Notes: generated by a model not told the origin, from the sequence alone. A stretch of 32,048 bases of DNA from an uncultured Pelagibacteraceae bacterium (GCA_902524595.1 CABZDS010000010.1:1-32048), one strand, 5' to 3'. Positions 1 through 8,522 are shown, numbered from the stretch's first letter. Numbers and translations: made by a program.

Positions 1-1245
1 GATTTAAAAAATTGGTTGAGATCTATAACAGGTTTTTCCGGTGTTTCTCTACAACCTAATGCAGGCGCCCAAGGAGAATATGCAGGTCTAATGGTTATAA
101 GAAAGTACCACTTAGATAGAGATGAAGCTCATCGTAATATATGCTTAATCCCAAGTTCGGCACATGGTACAAATCCAGCAAGCGCACAAATGGTTGGAAT
201 GAAAGTGGTTGTCGTTAATTGTGATAAAGAGGGAAATGTAGATTTCGATGATTTAGAAAAAAAAGTAGAGCAACATTCAGAAAATCTTGCAGCGTTAATG
301 ATAACTTACCCATCTACCCATGGAGTATTTGAGGAAAAAATTACTGATATTTGTGAGTTAGTTCATAAACATGGTGGACAGGTCTATATGGATGGAGCAA
401 ATTTAAATGCCCTTGTTGGAGTTGCAAAGCCTGGAAATTTTGGTCCAGATGTTTGTCATATTAATCTGCATAAAACATTTTGTATTCCTCACGGTGGTGG
501 CGGACCTGGAATGGGACCTATAGCTTGTAAAAAACATTTACAAGTTTATCTGCCTAATCATCCAGTAATAAAAGATTGTGGACCAACAAGTGGCATTGGA
601 GCAGTATCAGCAGCTCCTTGGGGTAGCTCAAGTATTCTATCAATTTCCTGGATGTATATTAAAATGATGGGATCAGCAGGATTAAAGCTTGCTACTCAAG
701 TTGCAATTTTAAATGCAAATTATATTGCTCATAGACTAAAAGATCACTTCCCGATTTTGTACAAAGGTGCAAATGGCAATGTTGCACATGAGTGCATAAT
801 TGATATTAGAAATATTAAATCTGAAACAGGGGTAACTGAAGAAGATATTGCTAAAAGAATGATAGATTTTGGATTTCACGCACCAACTATGTCATGGCCT
901 GTAGCTGGCACTATGATGATAGAGCCAACTGAAAGCGAAGGGTTATCAGAAATAGACAGATTTTGTGACACTTTAATTAAGATTAAACAAGAAATTGAAA
1001 AAATTAAATCAGGTGAATTTGATAAAATTGATAATCCAATTAAAAACGCTCCTCATACTGATACTGAATTATCATCAGATGTATGGAAACATAAATATTC
1101 GAGACAAGAAGCAGCATATCCTGCTAGTTTTTTAAAACAAAACAAATTTTGGCCTCCAGTTGCTCGGGTAGACAATGTTTATGGAGATAAAAATATATTC
1201 TGCACATGTCCAAGTATGGATGAGTTTAAAGAAGACGCAGCATAG
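1..1245 (+). CDS. gcvP: Glycine dehydrogenase (decarboxylating), P protein, C-terminal part
   Basis: This is the PLP-dependent P protein of the glycine cleavage system. It decarboxylates glycine and passes the aminomethyl group to the lipoyl H protein. The reading frame is open from base 1 ([11 protein letters not shown]...), so the gene starts outside the window and the TTG at 16 is internal. About 415 C-terminal residues of a family usually near 950 are present. Seen directly: [15 protein letters not shown] near the fragment start, [11 protein letters not shown], the [12 protein letters not shown] segment, and the PLP lysine in [20 protein letters not shown] (Lys codon 472-474). The C-terminus is intact. 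Upstream genes are probably gcvH/gcvT, but they cannot be seen. Only 5 bases separate it from the next gene, so read-through is likely. In SAR11 this system supplies C1 units and balances glycine and serine. Confidence 0.97.
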   Translation, partial: DLKNWLRSITGFSGVSLQPNAGAQGEYAGLMVIRKYHLDRDEAHRNICLIPSSAHGTNPASAQMVGMKVVVVNCDKEGNVDFDDLEKKVEQHSENLAALMITYPSTHGVFEEKITDICELVHKHGGQVYMDGANLNALVGVAKPGNFGPDVCHINLHKTFCIPHGGGGPGMGPIACKKHLQVYLPNHPVIKDCGPTSGIGAVSAAPWGSSSILSISWMYIKMMGSAGLKLATQVAILNANYIAHRLKDHFPILYKGANGNVAHECIIDIRNIKSETGVTEEDIAKRMIDFGFHAPTMSWPVAGTMMIEPTESEGLSEIDRFCDTLIKIKQEIEKIKSGEFDKIDNPIKNAPHTDTELSSDVWKHKYSRQEAAYPASFLKQNKFWPPVARVDNVYGDKNIFCTCPSMDEFKEDAA

Positions 1246-1250
1246 CCTTA

Positions 1251-2489
1251 ATGCGAATTGCAGTAATTGGATCAGGCATCTCTGGTTTGTCAGCAGCACA
1301 AAAGCTTTCTAAAAAACATCATGTCGATTTATTTGAAAGTGAGGATCATTTTGGAGGTCATTCATATACCTTAGACACATTAATTAATGGTAAAAAAGTT
1401 CCTGTAGACATTGGCTTTATTGTTTTTAATCATGAAACTTATCCAAATCTCATAAATTTTTTTAATGAATTAAAAATTGAAATTGAAAAAAGTGATATGT
1501 CATTTTCTGTTTCTGTAAAAGATACAAATTATGAGTATTGTGGCAGAGGCTTAAACGGAATTTTTGCAAATAAAGCTAATCTTTTTAATTTAAAATTTTT
1601 AAAAATGTTTTTTGATATTATAAATTTCTACAAAAAGTGTGATCAAATTAAAAGTTTAAATGAAGAGATTACTCTTGGTGAATTTCTTGAAAAAAATAAA
1701 TGGTCAAAAAATTTTATTAATTTTCATCTAATCCCAATGGTTTCTGCTATCTGGTCTATGCCACCAGTAGAAGCAAATCAAATGCCAATTAAATTTTTCT
1801 TAAAATTTTTTCAAAATCATGGACTTTTTAAATTAAAAAATAGACCACAATGGTACACAGTCACCAAAAGAAGCAGAACTTATGTAGAGAAAGTATTAAC
1901 TCAAATAAGTGGAGAATATTTTAAAAATTATAAAATTAGTTCGATAAAAAGAAATAAAATTGGTGTTCAAGTATATTACGGTGCAAGCAACGAATTTTTT
2001 GACTATGATAAAGTTGTTATCGCTACTCATGCAGATGATGCATTGAAAATTTTGAGTGAGCCGACTGAGGATGAAAAAAAAATACTATCAAATTTCAAAT
2101 ACAAATCAAATCTAGCAGTAATACATACTGATGATGTATGTATGCCAACTAATAAAAAAGTTTGGTCTTCATGGAATTCCTCAGTTGATAAATCAGATAT
2201 TAGCAAGACATCACTAACTTATTGGTTGAACTTATTACAAAATCTGAAAACAGAAAAAAATATTTTCTTAACCTTAAATCCTTTTTTTGAAATAGATCAA
2301 AAAAAAATCCTACAAAAAGTTACTTTTACCCACCCTTATTTTGATCAAGATGCTTTGAATAATCAAAAATTATTAAAAGAAATACAAAATAAAAGAAATG
2401 TATTGTTTTGTGGAAGTTATTTTGGTTACGGTTTTCATGAAGATGGAATAAAATCATCCATTAATATGATTGAAAACCTAAATGATTAA
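1251..2489 (+). CDS. FAD-dependent amine-oxidase-like protein (COG2907 type) of a lipid-modification cluster
   Basis: A 412-residue flavoprotein with an N-terminal Rossmann dinucleotide site (MRIAVIGSGISGLSAAQKL, residues 1-19) followed by the acidic end of the second strand (DLFESEDHFGGH). It has the overall look of the NAD/FAD-binding amine oxidase or desaturase fold. The C-terminal FAD contact is visible as NVLFCGSYFGYGFHEDGIKSS. In many bacteria this family sits directly beside DUF1365 and a cyclopropane-synthase homologue, as here, which implies oxidation or desaturation of fatty acyl chains rather than of amines. The start overlaps nothing and lies 5 bases after gcvP. The end overlaps the next start by 8 bases. 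Relatives in Rhodobacter belong to singlet-oxygen-induced clusters linked to furan fatty acids; that role is inference here. Confidence 0.88.
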   Translation: MRIAVIGSGISGLSAAQKLSKKHHVDLFESEDHFGGHSYTLDTLINGKKVPVDIGFIVFNHETYPNLINFFNELKIEIEKSDMSFSVSVKDTNYEYCGRGLNGIFANKANLFNLKFLKMFFDIINFYKKCDQIKSLNEEITLGEFLEKNKWSKNFINFHLIPMVSAIWSMPPVEANQMPIKFFLKFFQNHGLFKLKNRPQWYTVTKRSRTYVEKVLTQISGEYFKNYKISSIKRNKIGVQVYYGASNEFFDYDKVVIATHADDALKILSEPTEDEKKILSNFKYKSNLAVIHTDDVCMPTNKKVWSSWNSSVDKSDISKTSLTYWLNLLQNLKTEKNIFLTLNPFFEIDQKKILQKVTFTHPYFDQDALNNQKLLKEIQNKRNVLFCGSYFGYGFHEDGIKSSINMIENLND

Positions 2490-3249
2490 AAATTCCAATA
2501 TCTACGAAGGTAAAGTAATACATAAAAGATTTAAGCCAAAATATCACTTTTTTAAATACAACGTTTTCTCACTCTTTTTAGATCTTGATGAAATTAATTT
2601 GATACAAAAAAAAATTAAAATTTTTTCCAACAATAGTTTTAATATCTTAAGTTTTTATGACAAAGATCACGGACCTCGAGATGGTAGTGATTTAAAAGTC
2701 TGGGTGATAGATAATTTAAAATCAAATAATATTCAATTTGAAAACATAAAAGTAAAATTACTTTGTTATCCTAGAATATTTGGTTACGTATTTAATCCAT
2801 TAAGTATTTTTTTCGTTTATGATAATCATTCAAAAATTATAGCTATATTGTATGAAGTTAAAAATACATTTGGTGAGCAGCATACTTATATATTTAAAGT
2901 CAACGACGAAAAAATAATTACAAATAGCTGTGAGAAAAAGTTTTTCGTTTCACCATTTATTGAAATGAAAAGTAAATATAATTTTAGAATCCTTAAACCT
3001 GAAAAAATGTTATCCGTAATAATTGATCAAAGTGATAAGGAGGGAAAATTGTTATATGCTTCACAAGATGGTGTTGCAAAAGAAATTAACAATAAAAATA
3101 TGCTTATATCTTATATTTCTCACCCTTTAATGACTTTTAAAGTTATTGCCGCAATTCATTTTGAAGCATTAAAATTATGGTTAAAGGGAGTTAAGTTAGT
3201 CAAAAAAAATATAAAAATAAAAAATAATATTACGTTTGAAAAAAAATGA
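2482..3249 (+). CDS. DUF1365 family protein
   Basis: A 255-residue protein of the DUF1365 (COG3496) family. Recognisable pieces are YEGKVIHKRFKPKYHFFKYNVF at the N-terminus (split here as the YEGKVIHKRF and KYHFFKYNVF segments), DKDHGPRDG, LLCYPRIFGYVFNPLSIFFV, ALYEVKNTFGEQHTY-like residues and the downstream KKFFVSPF. The biochemical role of the family is not known to me. It almost always travels with the flavin amine-oxidase-like protein and the CFA-like methyltransferase, so it probably acts on the same membrane lipid. Its first codon lies inside the end of the preceding gene (8 bases shared) and its stop overlaps the next start (ATGA at 3246-3249), so the three genes are translationally coupled. 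No signal peptide or clear membrane span is seen. Confidence 0.9.
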   Translation: MIKNSNIYEGKVIHKRFKPKYHFFKYNVFSLFLDLDEINLIQKKIKIFSNNSFNILSFYDKDHGPRDGSDLKVWVIDNLKSNNIQFENIKVKLLCYPRIFGYVFNPLSIFFVYDNHSKIIAILYEVKNTFGEQHTYIFKVNDEKIITNSCEKKFFVSPFIEMKSKYNFRILKPEKMLSVIIDQSDKEGKLLYASQDGVAKEINNKNMLISYISHPLMTFKVIAAIHFEALKLWLKGVKLVKKNIKIKNNITFEKK

Positions 3250-4427
3250 ATTTTAATCTTTTGTCAGATAAAATCGTATTTAATTCTCTTAAACTAATAA
3301 AGCACGGATTTCTTGAAATTCAAAATCATGATAGCAAAATATATAAGTTTGGTAATGAGAGTGAATTATTAAGAGCAAAGATTAAAATTAACAAACCTGG
3401 TTTAACACTTCAAATAATAAAATCAGGAAGTGTAGGACTTGCAGAAGCGTACATGCGAAATGAATTTGAAACAGATAATCTAACTAATCTAATAGAAATA
3501 ACAGCTAAAAATATAAAACTTGTTTATAAATTTTCAGGTATCTTTGATTTATCAATGATTAATAAACTAAAGAGTATTTTCATAAAAAATAACAAAAGTA
3601 GAAGTAAGAAAAATATTTCAAAACATTATGATTTAGGAAATGATTTCTTTTCATTATGGTTGGATCCTTCACTTACTTATTCAAGTGCAATTTTTGAAAA
3701 ACAAAAAGACGATTTGTATTCTGCTCAACTAAATAAATATAAAAAGCTTACAGAATTAATAAAGCCAAACGTAGGAAATAAAATTTTAGAAATTGGCTGT
3801 GGTTGGGGCGGTTTCGCTGAATATGTGGGTAAAAATTATGATGTTAAATTAGATTGTATAACAATTTCTGAAGAGCAATTTGAATTTACAAAAAAAAGAA
3901 TATTTGAAAATGGATTGAATGAAAAAGTGAATATATTTTTGAAAGATTATAGAGATGTAAAAGACAAATATGACTCTATTGCATCTATAGAAATGATAGA
4001 AGCTGTTGGGCAAAATTATTTAGTCAATTATTTTAAAAGTATTAAAAAAAATTTATCTGAGAATGGAAGGGCTGCCATACAAGCTATAACAATCGATGAT
4101 AGTTTATTTGACAGATATAAAACCAAAGAAGACTTTATACAAAAATACATATTTCCTGGAGGTTTTTTGCCATCAAAAAGAAAATTATATGATTTATCTA
4201 GTAGCAACGGTTTAGAAATTAAAAAATATGAGTCATATGGCTCTCACTATTCCAATACCTTAAAAATATGGAGAGATGAATTCCTAAAAAAATGGGAAGA
4301 GATTTCAAAACATGGATTTGATAATAAATTTAAACGTATGTGGCATTTTTATTTGTCATATTGTGAAGCTGGGTTTAAATCAAAGAATATAGATTTAATT
4401 CAATTTTCCATGCAAAATAAAATTTAA
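3246..4427 (+). CDS. Cyclopropane-fatty-acyl-phospholipid synthase-like SAM methyltransferase
   Basis: A 393-residue class I methyltransferase of the COG2230 CFA synthase family, acting on double bonds of phospholipid acyl chains at the membrane. Seen: ISKHYDLGNDFFSLWLDPSL (residues about 124-143), SAM motif I LEIGCGWGGFAEYV (about 181-194), TISEEQFEF, the acidic MIEAVGQNYL loop and KYIFPGGFLPS. The start is set by the ATGA overlap with the preceding gene. Oddity: compared with E. coli Cfa and mycobacterial CmaA1, two bicarbonate-site residues differ, Ser147 where Cys is usual (TYSSAIF) and Gln279 where His is usual (AAIQAITI), while Glu252 and Ile281 are kept. With the flavin enzyme next door this suggests a methylase step, such as toward methylated or furan fatty acids, rather than plain cyclopropanation. 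That is inference. Confidence 0.9.
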   Translation: MNFNLLSDKIVFNSLKLIKHGFLEIQNHDSKIYKFGNESELLRAKIKINKPGLTLQIIKSGSVGLAEAYMRNEFETDNLTNLIEITAKNIKLVYKFSGIFDLSMINKLKSIFIKNNKSRSKKNISKHYDLGNDFFSLWLDPSLTYSSAIFEKQKDDLYSAQLNKYKKLTELIKPNVGNKILEIGCGWGGFAEYVGKNYDVKLDCITISEEQFEFTKKRIFENGLNEKVNIFLKDYRDVKDKYDSIASIEMIEAVGQNYLVNYFKSIKKNLSENGRAAIQAITIDDSLFDRYKTKEDFIQKYIFPGGFLPSKRKLYDLSSSNGLEIKKYESYGSHYSNTLKIWRDEFLKKWEEISKHGFDNKFKRMWHFYLSYCEAGFKSKNIDLIQFSMQNKI

Positions 4428-4428
4428 T

Positions 4429-4977
4429 ATGACTACCAAAAAATTTTTTAAAGTATTTTTATTGATAATTTTTACAGGATTAATTACAAGCTGTATAAAT
4501 AATCAATCTATGAAACCAGAAGATTTTAAAGATCAAAAACCAAGATTAATAATTGAAGAATATTTAAGCGGAAACGTCAAAGCTTGGGGCATACTACAAA
4601 ACAGATCAGGTAAAGTTACAAGACAATTTTCAGCAGACCTAGACGGTAAGTGGGATGGCAAACAACTTATATTAGACGAAAAATTTATTTGGAATGATGG
4701 TGAAATACAAAATAGGCAATGGGTAATAGATAAAATTGATGAACATAATTACGAGGGAACTGCAGGTGATGTAGTTGGTAAGGCTAGGGGGTATTCATAT
4801 GGCCCAGCATTTAAATTTGAGTATGTTTTGTTAGTTCCTGTGAAAGGAAAAAATATCAAAATTACTTTTGATGATTGGATATTTATGCAAGACGAAAGAG
4901 TAGCTATTAACAGAGCGAAAATGACAAAGTTTGGAATTAAAGTAGCAGAGTTGACTGTAATGTTCGTTAAAGATTAA
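4429..4977 (+). CDS. DUF3833 family lipoprotein
   Basis: A 182-residue predicted lipoprotein. It starts MTTKKFFKVFLLIIFTGLIT and then SC, giving a lipobox (LITSC) with the lipid-bearing Cys at residue 22. The body matches the DUF3833 family: KPRLIIEEYLSGNVKAWGIL, then a run of beta-strand-like segments such as SADLDGKWDGKQLILDEKF, and GDVVGKARGYSYGPAFKFEY. It begins 1 base after the CFA-like gene and closes the same operon, matching the known co-occurrence of DUF3833 with COG2907, DUF1365 and COG2230 genes. The fold suggests a lipocalin-like periplasmic lipid binder, possibly moving or presenting modified acyl lipids; that function is inferred from context. It ends 2 bases before the convergent SDR gene. 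Confidence 0.88.
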   Translation: MTTKKFFKVFLLIIFTGLITSCINNQSMKPEDFKDQKPRLIIEEYLSGNVKAWGILQNRSGKVTRQFSADLDGKWDGKQLILDEKFIWNDGEIQNRQWVIDKIDEHNYEGTAGDVVGKARGYSYGPAFKFEYVLLVPVKGKNIKITFDDWIFMQDERVAINRAKMTKFGIKVAELTVMFVKD

Positions 4978-4979
4978 TT

Positions 4980-5738
4980 TTATTTTTTTTGTAATTTAGT
5001 TAATTTTCGTATTAAGTAAAAATACAGTCGATCAGGAATTATTTTTAAAAATTTAAGGATCAGAGTTAATTCTTTTGGATAATGTATTTCAAAATTGGCT
5101 CCATTGATAAGTCCATCGTAAATTTTGTCTGCTGAGAATTCTGGAGTTTTTAGAAACGGCATCTTAAAATCATTTTTGTCAGTCATTGGTGTTTTGATAA
5201 AACCTGGAGAAACTAAACAAACCCTCACACCATATCTTCCAAAATCAAAATGTAAACTTTCAGCAAGATTAATTAAAGCCGCTTTGGATGGTCCATAGCC
5301 ACTAGAATTAGGTAAGCCTTTGTATCCTGCAATCGAAGATACAATGGTAATAATACCTTTTCCTCTTTCTCGAAAATGAGTTTCAACTGCTTTTACACAA
5401 TTTAATGTTCCAAAAAAATTTACTTTAAATACATTTTCAATTTGTTCTACATCAATTTCTTTTTCTTTTTTTGGATCCCAAGTGCCTGTAGAAAAAAAAC
5501 AAATTTCAATGTCACCAAGTTCCTTTTTTATATTTTCAAAAACAGACTTACACTTTTCCTTGTCATTTACATCAAGAGGAAAAGATTTAATATTTTGATG
5601 CTTACCTTCAATTTCTTTTAATAAATTTTCTCTTCTTGCAGAAATGGCAACTGTCCATCCATTATTAGCAAATTTTAATGCAAGTGCTTTGCCAATTCCT
5701 GTACTTCCACCAGTGATCCAAATTACTTTTTTATTCAT
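4980..5738 (-). CDS. Short-chain dehydrogenase/reductase (SDR)
   Basis: A 252-residue classical SDR using NAD(P)H. Seen: the TGGSTGIG cofactor motif at residues 9-16, LDVND after strand 3, Asn107 in VNFFGTL, and the catalytic Ser135, Tyr148 and Lys152 (SSIAGYKGL...YGPSKAAL). PGFIKTPMT after strand 6 is also typical. An Arg-Arg pair after strand 2 (SARREN) favours NADPH. The substrate is unknown. An SDR of this type is a regular companion of the amine-oxidase/DUF1365/CFA/DUF3833 set, so it may reduce or oxidise an intermediate of the same lipid pathway even though it lies on the opposite strand. The start is 24 bases from the divergent tspO gene, so the two promoters must be nearly overlapping. 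Confidence 0.92.
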   Translation of the reverse strand: MNKKVIWITGGSTGIGKALALKFANNGWTVAISARRENLLKEIEGKHQNIKSFPLDVNDKEKCKSVFENIKKELGDIEICFFSTGTWDPKKEKEIDVEQIENVFKVNFFGTLNCVKAVETHFRERGKGIITIVSSIAGYKGLPNSSGYGPSKAALINLAESLHFDFGRYGVRVCLVSPGFIKTPMTDKNDFKMPFLKTPEFSADKIYDGLINGANFEIHYPKELTLILKFLKIIPDRLYFYLIRKLTKLQKK

Positions 5739-5762
5739 ATTTAACTGCTGTATAGTACTTAA

Positions 5763-6230
5763 ATGATAAAAAATAAAATTTTATCTTTTATTCTCTTTGC
5801 AATTACTACGTTTTCAGCTTCATTTATTGGAGGTTTGGTTACTATAAATTTTAAAGAACCTTGGTATTCAAATTTATCTAAACCTCAATACAATCCACCA
5901 GATTGGATATTTGGGCCAGTATGGACATTACTTTATTTATTTATGACAATAGCCATATGGAATGCGTGGCATAAAAATACAAAAAATTTAAATATTGTAT
6001 TTTTATATTTCATACATCTTTTTTTTAATACAACTTGGAGTGTTGTTTTCTTTGGTTTCCATAATATTTCTTTAGCAATTTTAAATCTTGTTGTGTTAAT
6101 TATATTTATTGTTTTATTGGTATTTAAATATAAGAATATAAGTCTATTAAGCATGTACTTAATGATTCCATATTTGTTATGGTGTTGTTTTGCATTGTTT
6201 TTAAATATAAACATTTTTTTGATAAACTAA
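5763..6230 (+). CDS. tspO: TspO/MBR family tryptophan-rich sensory protein
   Basis: A 155-residue integral membrane protein with five predicted hydrophobic segments, the standard TspO topology and length. The diagnostic stretch is WYSNLSKPQYNPPDWIFGPV followed by W (residues about 34-54), then LYLFMTIAIWNAWHK and the FFNTTWSVVFFGFHN loop that is conserved in the family. TspO proteins bind tetrapyrroles, and in Rhodobacter they tune gene expression to oxygen and light. Here the gene is next to a lipid cluster whose relatives respond to singlet oxygen, which fits a photo-oxidative context. It is 1 base from the next gene (stop 6228-6230, start 6232), so both are likely on one transcript. The promoter must lie in the 24 bases shared with the divergent SDR or inside that gene. 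Confidence 0.95.
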   Translation: MIKNKILSFILFAITTFSASFIGGLVTINFKEPWYSNLSKPQYNPPDWIFGPVWTLLYLFMTIAIWNAWHKNTKNLNIVFLYFIHLFFNTTWSVVFFGFHNISLAILNLVVLIIFIVLLVFKYKNISLLSMYLMIPYLLWCCFALFLNINIFLIN

Positions 6231-6231
6231 T

Positions 6232-7335
6232 ATGGATGATGTTGTAATAGTAGGCGGTGGTATAATTGGAGCAGCAACTGCATACTTTATGTCCAAAGAA
6301 GGCAGAAAAGTAAAAGTCATTGAAAGAGATCCAACTTATAAAACTGCATCATTCCCATTATCACTTGGTGGATTTAGACGACAGTTTTTTCAAAAAGAAA
6401 ATATTCTTTTAGGAAAATTTGCAAGGGAATTTATATTTCAAATACCAGAATTATTGAAAACTGAAAAAAATCCAAATCCAACAGCTAGCATGGTCCCTAA
6501 TGGATACCTTCTAATGTTTGGACCAAATCACGCAGAGGAGCAATACAGAGCTTTAGATAATCATAAAGAATGTGAAGCTGGTACAAAAAATATTAAAGGT
6601 TCTGAATTAAAAAACTATTTTCCTTACATTAATGAGGAGGGAATTGAAACTGCAACATTTACTGATAACAAAAGCGAGGGATGGATAGATCCATTTTTAT
6701 TTCATAGCGCTTTAAAGCATAAAGCAATTGATCTTGGAGCAGAATTTATTAAGGGAGAAGTTAAAAGCCTTTCAGAAATTAATGCAAAGACAATTATTTC
6801 TGCAGCTGGATGTTGGACTAAGGAACTGCTTGAAGATATTCCTGTAGTACCTCAAAAACATACAGTCTTTAGAGTTAAATGCCCTAAACATATTCCGGAG
6901 ATGCCACTAACTGGGGATCTAACAACAGGAGTATATTGGCGACCAGAAGGAAAAGAATATTTAGCAGGTTCTCCAATTTCAGTTTTTGATGCAGAAGATC
7001 TTGAACCAGCTTGGAATGATTTTGAGGAATTAGTTTGGCCTGCTCTTGCAAAAAGAATACCGGCATTTGAAGAACTCAAATTAACAGGCGGATGGGCTGG
7101 ATATTATGATTGTAATAAATTAGATAATAATGCTGTAGTTGGAAAACATCCAAAATATGAAAATGTTTACATGGCTTCAGGATTTACTGGCAGAGGCTTA
7201 ATGCAAGCACCAGGAATAGGTAGAGCTCTAACAGAATTAATAACTACAGGCAGCTATCAAACTATTGATATTAGTGTTTTCGCAGTCGAAAGAGTATTGA
7301 ATAGCTCAGCAAGACCTGAGCCTTATGTATTATAA
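6232..7335 (+). CDS. FOXRED1-like FAD-dependent oxidoreductase (DAO family)
   Basis: A 367-residue DAO-fold flavoprotein. The FAD Rossmann site VVIVGGGIIGAATAYFMSKE lies near residues 4-23, followed by VIERDPTY. Several blocks resemble human FOXRED1 as I remember it: LGGFRRQF, the GWIDPFLFHSALK segment, VYWRPEGKEYL, LVWPALAKRIPAFEELK, GGWAGYYDCN, NNAVVGKHP, and SGFTGRGLMQAPGIGRALTE. FOXRED1 assists assembly of respiratory complex I in mitochondria; the bacterial substrate or role is not known to me. A conventional amino-acid or N-methyl-glycine oxidase role is the alternative for this fold. Its last 6 bases overlap the end of the convergent small membrane-protein gene. It is probably co-transcribed with tspO. 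Confidence 0.87.
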   Translation: MDDVVIVGGGIIGAATAYFMSKEGRKVKVIERDPTYKTASFPLSLGGFRRQFFQKENILLGKFAREFIFQIPELLKTEKNPNPTASMVPNGYLLMFGPNHAEEQYRALDNHKECEAGTKNIKGSELKNYFPYINEEGIETATFTDNKSEGWIDPFLFHSALKHKAIDLGAEFIKGEVKSLSEINAKTIISAAGCWTKELLEDIPVVPQKHTVFRVKCPKHIPEMPLTGDLTTGVYWRPEGKEYLAGSPISVFDAEDLEPAWNDFEELVWPALAKRIPAFEELKLTGGWAGYYDCNKLDNNAVVGKHPKYENVYMASGFTGRGLMQAPGIGRALTELITTGSYQTIDISVFAVERVLNSSARPEPYVL

Positions 7336-7500
7336 TTTTTTTACGTAAACTCCCATCATTCCATTAAAAAAAGATACAACAATTATAAGAATTTGACCTT
7401 TAAGTGAGTAAAAATCAAATGATGGATAAAAACTGATAGCAATACTTAAAAAAATATAGGTTAATAAAAAGGGTCTATAAAACTTTTTTAAAAATTCCAT
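7330..7500 (-). CDS. Small membrane protein, unknown
   Basis: A short hydrophobic protein of about 56 residues beginning MEFLKKFYRPFLL, with two predicted membrane spans (about TYIFLSIAISFYP and LIIVVSFFNGMMGVYV) and a C-terminal KKL. No family is recognised. The ATG at 7500 is preferred. A TTG at 7515 would add five residues and would overlap the stop of the upstream MDR gene (TTGA), so translational coupling from there is also possible. No clear Shine-Dalgarno precedes either start. It is the last gene of the msrA-MDR run, and its stop overlaps the convergent FAD oxidoreductase gene by 6 bases. It could be a chance ORF, but its position and coding spacing argue for a real gene. Confidence 0.55.
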   Translation of the reverse strand: MEFLKKFYRPFLLTYIFLSIAISFYPSFDFYSLKGQILIIVVSFFNGMMGVYVKKL

Positions 7501-7511
7501 AAAAATTCTAA

Positions 7512-8519
7512 TCAAATTTTTACAAGCATTTTTCCCATATTTTTACCTTCTAATAAATCAATGAATGATTTTGGCGTATTTTCTATACCCTCGTAAACCG
7601 TTTCTTTAAACTTAATTTTATCTTCTAGTAGCCATTTAGCCATATCGGTTTCAAACTGTTCTCGATCATTTTCATGATCAAAAATTATAAAACCTTTAAT
7701 AGTTAGTCTTTTTACAAGAACATGAGCCATATTTTTTAAACCAGAGCCAGGATTAGTTACATTCATTTGAGATATCCTTCCACAGATTACAATTCTTCCA
7801 AAGTTCTTCATTTGAAAAATAGCTGATTCTAAGAAATCGCCACCAACATTATCAAAATATAAATCAAATCCTTCAGGACAAACTTCCTTAAGATGCAATA
7901 CAAGATTTTCAATTTTTTTATAGTTAAACGCATGATCAATTTTTAAGTCATCTTTTAACCATTTAACCTTTTCATCTGAACCTGTGCTTGCAATTACTTT
8001 ACAACCCATATTTTTTGCAATTTGACAAACAGTAGATCCAACACTTCCTCCAGCTGAAGAAACAAGGATAGTTTGACCTGGTTTTAAATCACCATGTTTA
8101 AAAAGCCCTATATAGGCTGTATGACCTGTCATTCCAAGTGGACCTAAATATGTTTGTATAGGAATATTTATTGGTTTAATTTTTTTTAAATCATTGGGAT
8201 TACAAACAAAGTAATCTCTCATTCCAAAATTACTAAAAACAATATCTCCTTCTTTAAAATATTTGTCTTTAGACTCTTTAACTATACCTAACGCATAACC
8301 TTCCATCTCTTCACCAATATTAAATGGTGGTTTATAGTTTTTTCTTTCAGTCATTCTTGCCCTCATATAAGGATCAACTGAAATCCATAAATTTGAGACC
8401 AAAATATTATTATTAGTATCTAAAGATATTTCTTTTGTTTTTATTTCGAAGTCAGTTTCTTTTGGTAAGCCAGTTGGAATATAATTTTTTAAAGCTACAA
8501 ATTTGCTGGTTATAGACAT
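7512..8519 (-). CDS. NADP-dependent MDR oxidoreductase (CurA / prostaglandin reductase type)
   Basis: A 335-residue zinc-independent medium-chain reductase of the CurA / leukotriene B4 dehydrogenase group, which reduces activated C=C bonds with NADPH. Seen: the LWISVDPYMRARM N-terminal hallmark (residues about 44-56), GPLGMTGHTAYIG, the nucleotide loop SSAGGSVGS (154-162), a CKVIASTGSDEKVKWL segment with a Lys for NADPH, FDLYFDNVGGDFL, and CGRISQMN. Zinc-binding cysteines of the alcohol dehydrogenase branch are absent. It starts 3 bases after msrA ends, so both are co-transcribed. A role in detoxifying reactive enals from lipid peroxidation fits the redox neighbourhood but is inferred. Confidence 0.93.
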   Translation of the reverse strand: MSITSKFVALKNYIPTGLPKETDFEIKTKEISLDTNNNILVSNLWISVDPYMRARMTERKNYKPPFNIGEEMEGYALGIVKESKDKYFKEGDIVFSNFGMRDYFVCNPNDLKKIKPINIPIQTYLGPLGMTGHTAYIGLFKHGDLKPGQTILVSSAGGSVGSTVCQIAKNMGCKVIASTGSDEKVKWLKDDLKIDHAFNYKKIENLVLHLKEVCPEGFDLYFDNVGGDFLESAIFQMKNFGRIVICGRISQMNVTNPGSGLKNMAHVLVKRLTIKGFIIFDHENDREQFETDMAKWLLEDKIKFKETVYEGIENTPKSFIDLLEGKNMGKMLVKI

Positions 8520-8522
8520 TGA

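Noticed and set aside
16..18. TTG as the start of gcvP
   Set aside because: In-frame residues before it (DLKNW) match the family, so the gene begins outside the window.
4978..4992. T-rich stretch as a terminator between the DUF3833 and SDR genes
   Set aside because: No stem precedes it, and most of it is coding sequence of the SDR C-terminus.
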